A stretch of 64,000 bases of DNA, taken from positions 146,558-210,557 of the forward strand of contig QJPP01001837.1 in assembly GCA_003996215.1 (NCBI GenBank). The letters are read 5' to 3'. The position numbers and the translations under genes were made by a program. This document shows positions 23,737 through 35,265 of this stretch, piece by piece. The first letter of the stretch is position 1; the number at the start of each line of letters is the position of its first letter. The notes under the pieces are model-generated. The model had not been told where the DNA came from. It was given only the letters and a program-made list of their open reading frames with translations, and ran no database searches. This DNA comes from Jaltomata sinuosa (Eukaryota > Streptophyta > Magnoliopsida > Solanales > Solanaceae).

Positions 23737-25839
23737 AGGAAGAAGGACCCCAGAGAATTTGCCATGCTTGCACCACCAAATTTGGTGGATTTGTACATGG
23801 GTCCTAATGACATCCCCTCATTCCACTTTTAAGATGTTGCTAGTTTGGAAAGGGGAAGAGTTGATGAAGATCTTGAGAAAGTAATTCTAAAATTTTGGAT
23901 GGGGTTGTGTCAATCATATTGGCATGATCTCTAGTAATAATTAATACATGAGGTACTATCATCGAGCCGTGATGTAAAATCAAGCACTTCTTGGGAGGAA
24001 ACCCAAGTGTTTTTGATTTATTTACTTCACCTTTTTTGTTGTTTTTGGTTTATTTTAGGAATGTATGGAGATCAGAGAAATGGCTAAGTGGAAATTGATT
24101 TGGAGGGGATGTGCGAGACCACCTGTACATTGTAGGTTTTAACTCGCGGACGTAGGTGGCATCGCACCCTATTGGCAGTAAACTGAAGAAAAAATTTAAA
24201 TCGGAAGGCATATGCGATGTGAGGAGCGAAATGCACACAGAGACTTATGGCCGCACATGCCGTCGTATGTCCCAACCAGTGCACTGGCATAATTTGGCTG
24301 AGAAAACGTCACCTGTGGAGCCACAAGAGAAATGCAAGTGGTCACATGCAAAAGGCATATGGTGCCGCAGACGCAAATATGTTTTTAACTTTTGTTGACC
24401 TACCTTTTGATCAGACCCGACCCAAAATTTAACCTATGCCTCTTCTTCTTTGTTTTCACCTTACAATCTCCCTTCCGCCATTATTCTCCCAAAAACCTTC
24501 AAGCTCTCTCTCACAAATCCCCCAATCCTCCATACTCTTCTCCACACTCTTTTTTTTCTTCTCCACCACTCCATCACTAGCATACCACCACCACACTACT
24601 CAAGTTCTGATGAGAAATTTCTTGGGTCACAATTGTAGGCCTCAAAGCTTTAATTTTTCACTCCTTACTCTCTCTTTTTCACTTTCTGGTATGTTCCCCA
24701 ATGTTAAATCATTATTTTTAAGTATTTTGGGAATATTATTAGTGAAGCATGCTACTTAGATTCTACCATATTGTGTTTGTGCTTGAGATCTGCTTTTTTT
24801 AAACCTAAATTTTGGGATTTTATTGTTGTTATGGTTTGTGCAAACTTGGTAGATCTTGTTTTTAGAAAAATGCACGTTGTTTATGTTAATTTTTAGCCTA
24901 AAATTCTGAGTTTAAGGTAAAGTCTGAGTAACCCACTTGTGATGATACATGATTTGGCCCAATGATAGATTGGGTGATATCCTTCTTAAGGGCAAATCAT
25001 CATCATTGCAGGATGATTTCAAATATTATTGTGATTGGGCTGAAATTGACTCATTGTGCTCTTGTGAAGTTTAATTGATTATGAACTATTCGGTGAGCGC
25101 TTTGGTTGAGTGGAGTGATTATTGTTGCGATTGAATGTGCTTTACTTATTAACCATAGTGCTTGATGTTCCCGATGATAGATGGGGTAACATCCTTCTTA
25201 AGATAAATCATTGAGCATACGTCTCTCATTATTTGGGTCTTGTATGATTGTGAAGTTTTTTGGAGAAGTCTGAGTACCGAAATAGGTTAAAAATTGGTCA
25301 AATATTGCTTTTCCATGCTTTAGTTTTGTTAAAAGTTTGTTCTAGCCTGTTTATCACTTGTATGCCACATATGTTTCCTTGCGAATCACATGGGCAACAT
25401 AAGTGAAAGCAGAGAATTGAAAAACTCTCAGTGCTTTCCACCTGCGTTCCACATGTAAACCGCAAGTCTTCAATTATGAAACGTAGGTGGTGATGTAGGT
25501 GATGGGTTAAATTTCCAAGCTACTGCCAAGCATGTGTGATAGCACATATGTGACATATGATGGCTCATGTGAAACACATGTGCCTTTGCCCATGACACGC
25601 CCTGTTGCCCAGGTATTCTGCCTAGCTTATGCAAAGTCATGTACGAAGCACGAGTCCCCACTTGCGAATCACATGTGACACGCACATGCCAGTAGTTCAT
25701 CTGGTTCCATTTTTTTCTTTATGCATTCGATTTCTTCTTCTTTCATTAACTTCTTGTAGTATTTCTCTCCTTCAATATTAAAGAAAATATATATATTTTT
25801 TGTTTAGTTTCTGTGGTGCTTACATTTGTTTGTAGGTAC
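23737..25839 (+). other. Element E noncoding stretch between protease and downstream ORF
   Basis: No real coding sequence is recognisable. Remnants of the gag-protease tail continue to about 23940. Near 23975-24000 an inverted repeat (TTGGG ... CCCAA around AGGAAA) follows. Two word-rich modules, at about 24115-24380 and 25380-25700 (CACATG, GCGAATCACATG and AACGTAGG-type words in both orientations), flank a CT-rich leader-like stretch at 24430-24600. Two related blocks near 24960-25000 and 25170-25210 share GATAGATTGGGTGATATCC-like sequence. It could be the promoter and leader of the ORF that begins at 25840, but that is inference. Confidence 0.45.
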
Positions 25840-27525
25840 ATGACTTCTTGCAGGCACAAAGCAAAAGGAAAAGACCCAATGAGAGCTTTGACATTTGCGG
25901 ACCCTTCTGCACCTGTGCAAAATGAAGGACTATCATAAACACCAATCTGATTCAACCTTGAGGGGATGGGAGCTTATTATCCTACCTTTTGCAAACACCA
26001 AGAAATTATAGAGGAATCAAGGTTTGATGTAGACTCCTTCAAGAATGTACTCCCCAATATAGCAGAGCAGTTCAATAAATGAGTGTTGGACCAATTAGCT
26101 GACATTACCGGTCCTTATTTCCTTGAATTGGTATGAAATTTATATGCATCTTACCGAGCCAAGGAAGATATTCTAAAGCACAAGGGCTCTGTAGAAAATA
26201 TTCCATGACTACCATCAGTTCTAGTGCAGGCAAAGAGGTTGACATTACTCCTCTTGCCATTAAATCTTTATTCTAGAATGTGCCATTACACTGACATTCA
26301 ATGTTTGCCAGGCATTTAGCCTCATAAGATGAACAATATACTTGAGTAGCCAGTGTCATTGCTGAAGGCCAACCTTTTTGGGCGGTGTCAAAAGATCGTA
26401 TCTTTTGCCAAGATCTTAAAGCTGAGTCCTGGATGTAGTTAGAATTTGTGTGCACATGGCTAATCCTATCAAAGAACACCACCCATGTTTCCATCGAGGT
26501 AGCTATTCTTATCTCGTGTATTATGACTGGTATTCACATAAATGAGGGGGAGATTATAGCTGATCAATTCAAGAGAAAGGCTAGGCTATAGTCTATCACT
26601 ATTACCTTCCCTGTCCTTATTAGTAAACTCTGTCTTTGAGCAAAATGTCCTCTGTTCTAGCCATTAGATAAAACCTCCCATGCAGAGAGTGATTGATTTG
26701 GCCACGAAGTGGGATTAAGATGCTCTATCCATCAAGATGTGAAAGTTATCCTTGAATCTACAAGCGTCAAAAGGTAGTGGATCACCCTTTAATGTCATTC
26801 ATGCTCAGTTGGAGGATCCAAATCCTACCCCAAGGGTGTAGGAACATGCCCGTCCTACATCGGGTGGTTTTCTCAAGCTTGCACATATGGCAAGGGACAA
26901 CGATGACCTTTTGCATAGGATAGTGAGAGATATTCTATCTATGACTCGGAACTCTATCACATCAGCTTCAAAGTAGGTAAAAAGTAGCTTGGGTAACCTT
27001 TATTCTCAAGTTGATACTGTGGAAGAAGCTGTTAGTTCGCACAAGAAAGAAGTAAGCCAGACAATCTCAAGAGCTCCACTTTTAGACCTCTATTTACCTG
27101 CCCCTACATCGGCATCACCTCATCGTGAGAGGAGTCTCTCAAACGATTGGTGTATGGGCAATTATTTGACTGAAAATCTTGGAAAAAATGAAGTTCAATA
27201 GGTAGGAAATACTGAGGAAGAGATTATAAACCATCCAAGGCCCTCACAAGAAGTTCAACAAGATTTTCAGTTGCACATAATAGAGATTGATCCTCAGTAT
27301 ACAAATTACAGTTGGGGCACTCCTACCTTATCTTTCACCCAGTTTATGACACTTCCATATCGATGGGAAATTATTGATCTAAATAGGCTGCTTCAAGTAG
27401 CTTGGGACCCATCAATTCCTTCCATGGGCGATTTCAAGATTGATTTTGCCCATGCTTACATTCCTCCAAAGACTGAGCCTAAAAGAAAGCGGAGTCCCAA
27501 ATATTATCGTCATCCTTATTCTTAG
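25840..27525 (+). pseudogene. Decayed 'putative plant transposon protein'-like ORF (element E)
   Basis: The start is ATG 25840 (MTSCRHKAKGKDPMRALTF); pieces in the same frame end at TAG 27523-27525. Recognisable blocks in order are: FDVDSFKNVLPNIAEQFN; LADITGPYFLELV with NLYASYRAKEDI; KEVDITPLAIKSLF (reached through a frame change near 26230); then WLILSKNTTHVSIEVAILISCIMTGI followed by INEGEIIADQF. The last two match the conserved core of the plant family annotated as putative plant transposon protein, whose molecular role is unknown. The C-terminus ends in a Lys/Arg-rich tail after AYIPPKTEPKRKR. At least eight stops break the ORF. It follows gag-protease in the same sense and precedes the hairpin at 27571, as in J. 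Confidence 0.65.
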
Positions 27526-28529
27526 AGCCAACATGGAATCTTCATATCCATTACTTTTGTGTTATTCTTATGCATTGGGGACAATGTTGTGTTTAAAGTT
27601 TAGGGGTGATTTGGGTGAGGTTGGATGATTGATGCCCCTCTTGGGCTTGATTGTAATCTATATTCAGCTTCTTTATTTTCTTATGCTTATATTGCGCCCA
27701 TGTCAGGCTTGATCTTTTTATTGTGAGTGAATGAGTTGAATAATTATCGGGTTAGTCGTAGACGCTAAATTGTTTCACTAACCATTCTTTTTAATGCACT
27801 TAGTGCCTACGCCGGACTTAGTTTTCTAATAATTCATAAGCGCATAACTCAAGCATAACCTTTGTGAATACTAGTTAATTTTGAATAAACTTCTAAGGTT
27901 TCCTTTATACTATGGTTCTTTCCCAAGGAGCAAATTTTTTCCTTTTCTTTATTTGTGTGTCAAATTGGGTGACATTTTCCTATAATAGATTGAGAGGAAA
28001 CTTTCTTAAGGGAAAATGCCAAGTTTTAATGTTTAGACTGAGTCCGTGTTTTGCTTATCTTGAATGGGCTCACAAAACATTTCTTGGCAAAGAATTTACG
28101 AATTGAAAAAACGAGCGGAAAATAAATTTTTCTAAAGCATTCTCTTGTCATGACTTGAACATTCTTCATTTGTCTTGATTGATTCACAAATGAGTGCGCA
28201 GAACTTTGAATAGCTTGTCAAAAATCATTTGTTCCAATTGATTTTTAAACTAATTGTGAACTTTTTGTATTGTGATGCCTTGTGTGGTAAGGCTTACTTT
28301 GTTCTTGTGTATGCATGTTGTCTAGAACTTCCCTTGAATGTGATTCAAAGCAAAATCCTAGATGTTGCTTATCTTAGAAGATAATCTTAGGCCCTTTTTG
28401 AATAGCCACTTTACCCAAATGTCCTCCCCTTAACATTAATCCTAGTTAACCCCTTTGAGATTTTAAAATTTCTTTGGTACCGTATGTTAGACACCATTAA
28501 TCCTTTTTGCATCCTCTATCTTGACACCC
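27526..28529 (+). other. Element E 3' noncoding region
   Basis: The hairpin-type motif TGCATTGGGGACAATG lies at 27571-27586, 45 bp after the ORF stop, matching its place in J and A. The rest is AT-rich and noncoding. It ends at the H LTR at 28530 without the E purine tract or the E 3' LTR, so E is truncated or interrupted there. Confidence 0.5.
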
Positions 28530-29906
28530 TGATGTGCCGGTACTTTATGTCATATTTTACGCTTTTGACTAAAGAATAGACGTAAGTTTTCAAGCAAATA
28601 TTGTGCAAATTTATGTGTTTTGGTTGTGTTTCAGGAAAGATAGACTTAAAGAAACAAAAGAGCTTAGCTGGGCCAAAAATGAGACGTTTTGCTGATTGTT
28701 GTGAGTTGAAACACACCATTGCTACAACCGTTGTATTCAACTCTAAATACAAAAGCTTATGCAAAAATTTGAGTTACAATGGACAGGACAATAGACCATT
28801 CTTCTTCAAAATGGTCCGTTCCTCCGACCATTTCTAGAACTAGAAAGGGGCCAAAGTGTAGAAGTTACAATGCTAAGAGATACGGTACATTGCTGACCAA
28901 AACTCACCATTTTGGCATCCATTTGTTGGACCTGTCTTTCCTTTCCTAGACCAATCCGGATTTAATTTGGATTTGCCTATTAATAGGACTGCTAGGGTAT
29001 TTTTATAGACACTTCATTTTTAGCATATTTTGAATGAGTTGTAGCGCTAAAAAAACACAAACAGATGTTACTCCTTTTGTTCTTGGATTTGGAGAATTAT
29101 TTTGCTCATTATTCTTGGAGAATTGAACTGATTGTTCATATTATTTGTAAGAATCCTTCATTTAGTATGAATGTTATTATCTTCTCTTCTTCTAAAAGCA
29201 TGAGTAGCTAATCTCCCACAACTAGGATTGTGGGATCCATGGCAAAGTAATGATCTAGGTTTTTTGTGATGTCGGGTTCATATTGTATGCATTTTACGTG
29301 GTTAATCCTGCATTTATACTATTTTCTAATGGTTGCAAATATTAGGACAAGCCTAGGTTTGATTGGCTTTAATAGAGGAGTTAAAACCGGGTAAAATGGA
29401 TTAACAACAAGGATTCAGGGCTTCTAACCCCCGTCTAATGATTGACGCTTTAACAAGGTTAATCTACTTGGGGTATAAATTGAGTTTTGTATCGTATCTT
29501 TTGATGTTTGAAAGAATTGAAAATAAAAGCGTCTATTTGGTTGAGAAACGATTAGACGTAAGAATGAATTCAATTACTTCGTATTATTCATATGAATTGA
29601 ACCTGTTTGAACTCTAACCCGAGGTTGTTTACGAAGCCATGGTGAACACATCCCTAGTTTATTTCTCATATTGATTTATACTCATTATAATTCGTTGTTT
29701 ACCATTTGAAATTTCCTAGAAACAATTAAGCTCGATCATTGTAAAATCCCCCCATTTTCGGAAATCATCGATTAATAGTCATTTAAACTACTAGTGACTT
29801 AATTTTTACCATATTCCCTATGGGATTCGATCCCAATCATTGTTGGGTTATATATTTGACAAAGATCGCTTATACTTCTTAAGTGGGGTATAATTTGGGA
29901 GTATAA
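28530..29906 (+). repeat. Element H: left LTR (plus)
   Basis: The LTR runs TGATGTGCCGGTACTTTATG ... TTGGGAGTATAA. It is the inverted counterpart of the split LTR 29943-57022. Its upstream flank (...TCTTGACACCC) lacks the usual purine tract, so it behaves as a 5' LTR. A dyad (GACCATT 28794-28800, AATGGTC 28810-28816) and related words lie about 180 bp upstream of TATTTTTATAG near 29003. Confidence 0.7.
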
Positions 29907-29942
29907 AATTTTAGCGCCGTCAAATTTTGGCGCCATCAAATT
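29907..29942. repeat. Spacer between inverted H LTRs: 16-bp tandem repeat with primer-site stubs
   Basis: Two 16-bp units with two mismatches are at 29909-29924 (TTTTAGCGCCGTCAAA) and 29925-29940 (TTTTGGCGCCATCAAA). The central GGCGCC is palindromic, so each flanking LTR is followed, in its own orientation, by the first 7-9 bases of a TGGCGCCGT-type tRNA-Asp primer site (one mismatch on the left side). Confidence 0.75.
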
Positions 29943-30174
29943 TGATACACCCAAATTACACCTTACTTAAGAAGTATAAGCGGTTGTTTTCAAATAAAGA
30001 ACCCAACAAAGGTTGAGGTCGAATCCCACATGGATTATGGTAAAAGTTAAGTCGTTAGTAGTTTAAATGACTATTAATCAATGATTTACAGAAAATAGGG
30101 GGATTTATAATGATCAAACATAATTGTTTCTAGGATATTTAAAATGGTAAAAAATGAATTATAATGAGTATAAA
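29943..30174 (-). repeat. Element H: right LTR (minus), segment 1
   Basis: Starts TGATACACCCAAATTACACC and is interrupted by B after ATAAA. Continues at 49021-50142 and 57013-57022; the three pieces total about 1364 bp, close to the left H LTR (1377 bp). Confidence 0.75.
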
Positions 30175-33100
30175 TGTAATGACTCTTCCGGTCATTTCCA
30201 CGTATACGTTTTTCTTGTACCGTTAGAACTTGTTTGTAGTGGACCTAAGTCATTTAAGGAATGTCGGGACCGGTATTTCGGTGCCGGGTCCATTTGTTTG
30301 GTCGTATGATAAGTTTTGAAGTCAAGCAAGTCGGCAAAAGTTATCGTAAGTTTCTTTAATAAATTTTCTGAACTTTGGGCAAAATGTCTCAGAGCTTTTC
30401 TCTCAATATATAAAGAGTTAGAATTCCCCCGAAATACCAAATCGAAGGTCTACGAGTCTAGTTTCCAACACACAAAACCTCACGTCCAACTGATCTTGGA
30501 GTAAAAAGTTAGGTTTGTTTTACGGAGGACTGTCTGGCAGAAATCGGGTCGCGAACCGGGCGGCGAATCGGGTCGGGTCAAGATCGATTTAAAGCCTCAA
30601 CTTCACGTTTTAAAATGCCTTTTCAGTTATAAAACAGTGAGAAAATGTAAGGGAGGGTTCCAAGAGAGTTCTTGAGTATCAAAATCGTGCGATGGTGAAT
30701 TGCGAACCTAAATTTAAGAATTTTATTAGCATCGCGCGTATATTTGAAAATGTTTTATTTTAAAGTTATATTTTTTTTATTACCTTTTTAAAATATTTTA
30801 AAGGTTTATGAAAAATATTTTTGTTACGATATAATTGTATATGTATTTATTTTATAAGGTTTGTATACATTGTAATATTTTAACGGAGATAGTAAATTTA
30901 GTTATGTTGAAAATTATTATTATAATATAGTAGGTTTTATTGGTAATGATTTTCTATTTATTATGATATATCCAAAAAGTTATATTTATTTTACCACGAG
31001 TCTATGTAATACCCGAGTATATGCGTAGCGAGATAAATATAAGAGGTGTTACACCTCCACTTCCACGTGGAAGTGGAGGGAGTGCACATCAGTGATTAGT
31101 GGCCACACTTGGCAACTAATTGTAGTGATATATATGGTGAGTAATAAGAATTGATCATTTTAAGAGAATGTTTCCTGTACGTATATATGTTGCTGGAAAC
31201 ACTAACTCTTGGATTTCTCCATTTTCCTTAAAGTGAAGTGTTCAGTAGTGGCTATAAACAATGCTTATTATGCACGTTAATGAGTGTTTTTGGTGAAGAA
31301 AACTAATTTTAAGCAATATTTGATTTCCAAAAGAAATCAATTATCTACGTCAAGTTTGAATACGAGTTTGATTTCATTTTGGAGATTTTTGGAGTGGTTC
31401 GGGCTTGGACATCATTGTTCTAAAGCAGCTTGTCATCGGACGACAGGTAGGTTATGATTTAAAATCCCTAGACTTAGCATATATCGGATAAAATTGTACT
31501 AGCTGGCATCCTTGGGTTGGTACCACATACCTCGACCGCTTTATTCATGTCCGCCTACTTTTGTTCCTCCGTTGCTTGTAGTACTTGCCGATATATTTTA
31601 TTTACCCTTGTGGTCCTGTGAGGCCTAGTTGACTCTGGAACATAGAAGGTGGGATTTTGGGAATGTCCGCGAGTTCCGGGCATAGAATTATCCTTCTAGG
31701 CTGGTTATGCTTGCTGAGTAGATGTGGGCCTGTGCAGGGTCGATAGGTTGATTGTGAGCTGCTGGACAGCTACTGTGTGTGATCATACCATTTCCATGCA
31801 TATAAAGAGGTTTTATCCATGTTTTACTATGGTTTGGGCTTCGGGCCTACTGACACTATTTTCTAAACCTTGCATGGCCCCGGGAGCCCCTTTTTGATGA
31901 AAATGAATTGGAAATGGTTTGATTTAACTTGTGAATATTCTTGGGTAAAAGAAGGTGAAATTATGATTTATATTACGATTAACGCTAGACTCGGAGGGGG
32001 CCGAGGTGCTAGTTGAGTTTTCTTGCTACCTGAGATAATTTTTGCCTCGGTCGGACCGAGCACCCGAGATGACTTTCTACTGTTTAGACCCGGTTATGCC
32101 CGGGCACCCTTGGAGGGGTTTTTGAGATATTTTCCTACTACTTTAGTCCTGGAAAGGGTCTGGGCATGCATATTAGAGACTGGGTCTCTCTCTTGAACCT
32201 GGACTTGCTTCCGGACGACATGTTTTGATACTGAGTTTTAATATGGGGTCAGGGACCTCCATGGACTTTGCCATCCGGGCATGGGGCTGCGGGCCGCGTG
32301 TGCCGGAGGAAGGGTATATGGTGGAGTAGAGGTATACGGGCAGTGTCCTTCCATGGGACCTACCTGCTGGGCCGGATCGGCACCGGAGGAGGTACATGCA
32401 GGGATACCATTTCACTTGAGATCTTCATGCATCATATCATTCATTGTTTGAGGCTCCACCTTTGTTTGTTGTTTGTTGATTGTACGCTCCGGTAGTATAG
32501 GATTCCGGAGGGTTTGTTTTCACTTGTTTGTGTTCCTCGGTTGTATGGGCGGCCGGGGGACTGTAGGTAGACTCTTGCTATTTACTTGTAGAATTGTTCC
32601 CTGTTACGGTTAATTATGAAATTGGTTACTGCTAGACTGTTAGTTGCTAGATTTGAGATTGATATGATTAGTTAGGCTTGATTCATATCTCTAAGCATGC
32701 CTATCATTACTCTTTCTCTCTTCTTCTTACACTTGAGGTTACTCGTATACCGTCCATTTCGTAAACTTATTATATATACACTGTTATTGCAAGGACCCCA
32801 GGTGCGTTGTTTCTTACTTTCACCTGTGCCTATGGTGTATATATTTTGCTTGCTGGCCTCACATGTGGTTCTGTTGACTTCCCTCTGGGCTAGTTCCTGT
32901 GTACCCTTTCGTTGATTTCTGTGACTACTTGCTTCTGTTCTATCTGTTACTACGCTTTTACCTTATATGTGCCCAGTCGGCCTATGATACCTACTGGGTA
33001 CCTTATGCTTCTCATTTGGTGCTCACCCTACCCCCCTGCATATTTGAGTGCAGATCCTAGCGTGGGTCTTCGCCGTTAGATCGCTGTGATTCGTGCTTGG

Positions 33101-33481
33101 AGATCCGTTGGGGACTACTTCAGACGGAGGGTGAGCTCTTGGCGATCAGAGCTTAGCTTTAATTTATCTTTTGCTTTATGTACTCTATTACCATTCAGAG
33201 ACATCTATATATATTGTTCTGGATCGTTTGCACTCCATGTATGCAGTTTTGGCTCTATACTATGATACCAGGTCTTGGGGTTTGGTTTAGTTTCCGTATA
33301 TGTATATATATATTCCTGTTATCTATTCTCTTCATCTTGTTCCCTTACTTTTGCTTATTAAACTACTCTCCCGCTTATTTGCTAGATAGTAGCCCAATAC
33401 TAACTGTCCTGGGCTATGGGAATTGGTTCTCCTACTGGGGGGTTGTAGGTGCCATCATGACCGAGAAATCGGGTCGTGATA
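30175..33481 (+). repeat. Element B: 5' LTR
   Basis: The 3.3-kb LTR is collinear with 45700-49015. Its last base pair is TA where the 3' LTR has CA (GTCGTGATA against GTCGTTACA). It carries an AT-rich part (30730-31000), a 26-bp palindrome at 31054-31079 and a candidate TATA box TATAAAG near 31801. Short open frames on both strands near 32170-32500 occur in both LTR copies and have no domain. Confidence 0.9.
31054..31079. promoter_or_regulatory. Perfect 26-bp palindrome centred on a G-box
   Basis: The half site CCTCCACTTCCAC is followed immediately by its exact reverse complement, with CCACGTGG at the centre. The 3' LTR copy (46579-46604) has a single A-to-G change in the left arm. CACGTG is the core recognised by many plant bZIP and bHLH factors. 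Confidence 0.8.
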
Positions 33482-33484
33482 ACT

Positions 33485-33496
33485 TGGTATCAGAGC
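33485..33496 (+). promoter_or_regulatory. Primer binding site of B
   Basis: TGGTATCAGAGC matches the initiator tRNA-Met primer site at all 12 bases, 3 bp after the LTR end. Confidence 0.85.
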
Positions 33497-33694
33497 TTTA
33501 GGTTCACCGGTGTCATCAGTATAGGAGCCAATGTCTATTAGAGTCCTGCGGATCGGGGCAGAGACGTCCGCACTCAATCTTTGGGAGGCTACAGTGACAT
33601 TTTAGGAAATTTGACTCTTTCATTGCTTCTGTGTCATGCGTGGAACCCTTGGAATTTCTGGAAATCTCATTTGTTCTACTTTATTCTTCCGCAG

Positions 33695-33845
33695 ATGGTT
33701 CGTACGAGATCATCGGCATCACGCGGAGATGAGCCTCCCACTCCAGCTAAGGGTCGAGGATGCCCTCGAGCAGTGGCACCTGCTAGAGCTGCTAGAGTAG
33801 AGATAGAGCCCGAGCAGCATGTGGATAAGAGGGCAGCCCAGGTAC
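33695..33845 (+). pseudogene. Element B gag, first 50 codons (cut by A)
   Basis: The ATG at 33695 (MVRTRSSASRGDEPPTPAKG) is the usual chromovirus gag start, about 200 bp after the primer site. The frame is open to ...DKRAAQV, where A is inserted with the GGTAC duplication. It resumes in frame at 40895 in a Pro/Ala/Val-rich stretch. Confidence 0.8.
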
Positions 33846-34011
33846 TGATGTGCTGCCAATTTACGACACTTTCGACTCCTTTTTACTAAGAACAATCGTA
33901 CGTTTTCAAGCAACCATCGTCGTTTTTGATGTTTTTATGTTATATTTGTAGGAAATGGAGACAAACACGGAAACAGAAGGAAATACGAGCAAAAAGACAT
34001 TCTGCCTAAGA

Positions 34012-34234
34012 GTGACGGCCTGAGTGACGGTCCGTCAAACATGTGACGGTCTGTCACATGTGACCGTCAAGTAGAGGAAGTGTACTGCCTAGGAGTGACG
34101 GCCGCCGTGACGGTCCGTCAAGGCGATGACGGTCCGTCACAGTGACCGTCAGGTTGAGCTACACCACTGCCTTGTGGTGACGGCCAAGGCGACGGTCCGT
34201 CAAGGTGGTGACGGTCCATCACCCCAAGCCGTCA
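34012..34234 (+). repeat. TGACGG/CCGTCA dyad module in the A LTR
   Basis: In about 220 bp there are nine GACGG and seven CCGTC words, four of them joined as the near-palindrome GACGGTCCGTC. The same module is at 39653-39866 in the 3' LTR and, with different spacing, at about 51161-51320 and 56690-56850 in D. TGACG is also the core of as-1/TGA-factor sites. It ends about 60 bp before the TATA box. Confidence 0.85.
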
Positions 34235-34292
34235 AGTTGAGACAGTCGGCGACACGGAATCCGAACGTTTTTGGGTTTACTTCCTGGACTCC

Positions 34293-34300
34293 TATAAATA
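34293..34300 (+). promoter_or_regulatory. TATA box of the A LTR
   Basis: TATAAATA lies in the context CTCCTATAAATACCC. It is repeated at 39925-39932 in the 3' LTR and on the minus strand at 51096-51103 and 56625-56632 in D. It is the likely start region for the element transcript. Confidence 0.7.
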
Positions 34301-35265
34301 CCCTATGTTAGGTTTATTTTAATTATCATTGATATTATTCATTCATTATACAATAGTTCTCCCAATAGTTTTAGGAGTTTTTGAGCGAGTTTTGAGAGAG
34401 GAAACGCGCTACACCCGGTTTCCGTCTCCTAAATCTTGTTCTTGATTCGTTCTTGGGATCTTTGGTTTCTTGTTCTTGGAATAATTAAAGATTGTTCTCA
34501 ATACATTGTAAGGATTTCTTTTCTTTATTATGCATATGACTTTCTTTTATTCTTCTACTAGCATGAGTAACTAAACCTCCCACAACTAGGGTTGTGGGAG
34601 CCATGGCTAAGGTATCGAGATAGATTCCGGGTAGCGACGGGTTCAATATGTATGTTGTCACGTTGTTAATCATTCATTATTTAACGTTTTCTAGTGGTTG
34701 CAAACATTAGAACATGCCTAGGTTTAATTTGCTTGAGTAAAGAGATTAAAACTGGGAAACTTGATTAACAACAAGGATTCGAGACTACTAACTCTCGTCT
34801 AATGATTAATGCTGTAACTAGATTAATCTACTTGATGTTTAGGATTGAAATCTAAAAAGCACATCTTTTCGAGGTCGAGAGAATAAAAAAGGAAATTTGT
34901 TTATTTGGTCGAGAGACGTTTAGACGATACCATTGCTTCAATCACATCGTGACACGCATATAAAAAGAACCCGATTAAGCCTAGGATCGACATTGTTACC
35001 AACGCCATGGTAAACACTTCCCTAGTTCATTCTCCTATTGATTATCATCCATACGTTAATTGTTCGTTTTGTTTACGCCTTGTTTACACAAACCCCCCCT
35101 TTTCCGGAAACTATTGACGACTAGTCACATACTTCACTAAAGACTTAATCTTCACCATATTCTCTGTGGGATTCGACCCCAATCTTTGTTGGGTTCTATA
35201 TTTGACTACGACCGCTTACGCTTCTTTAATTAGAGGTGTAGTGTAGTTTGGGCGTTATCAAAAAG

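Larger units (their letters stand above)
33846..35260 (+). repeat. Element A: 5' LTR
   Basis: Runs TGATGTGCTGCCAATTTACG ... GGGCGTTATCA. It contains the TGACGG/CCGTCA module at 34012-34234, the TATA box at 34293-34300 and landmark blocks shared with D. Confidence 0.92.

Noticed and set aside
24392..24759. Ser/Pro/Leu-rich frames in three reading frames at 24392-24759
   Set aside because: A CT-rich leader gives open frames in all three phases. No domain is visible.
32173..32495. Overlapping open frames on both strands within the B LTRs (repeated near 47725-48032)
   Set aside because: They lie in LTR U3 sequence, are present only because the LTRs are near-identical, and show no domain. Likely chance frames in a GC-richer patch.
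34012..34234. CRISPR-like spaced repeats
   Set aside because: The words are short, alternate in orientation and have no unique spacers of constant length. The setting is a plant LTR.
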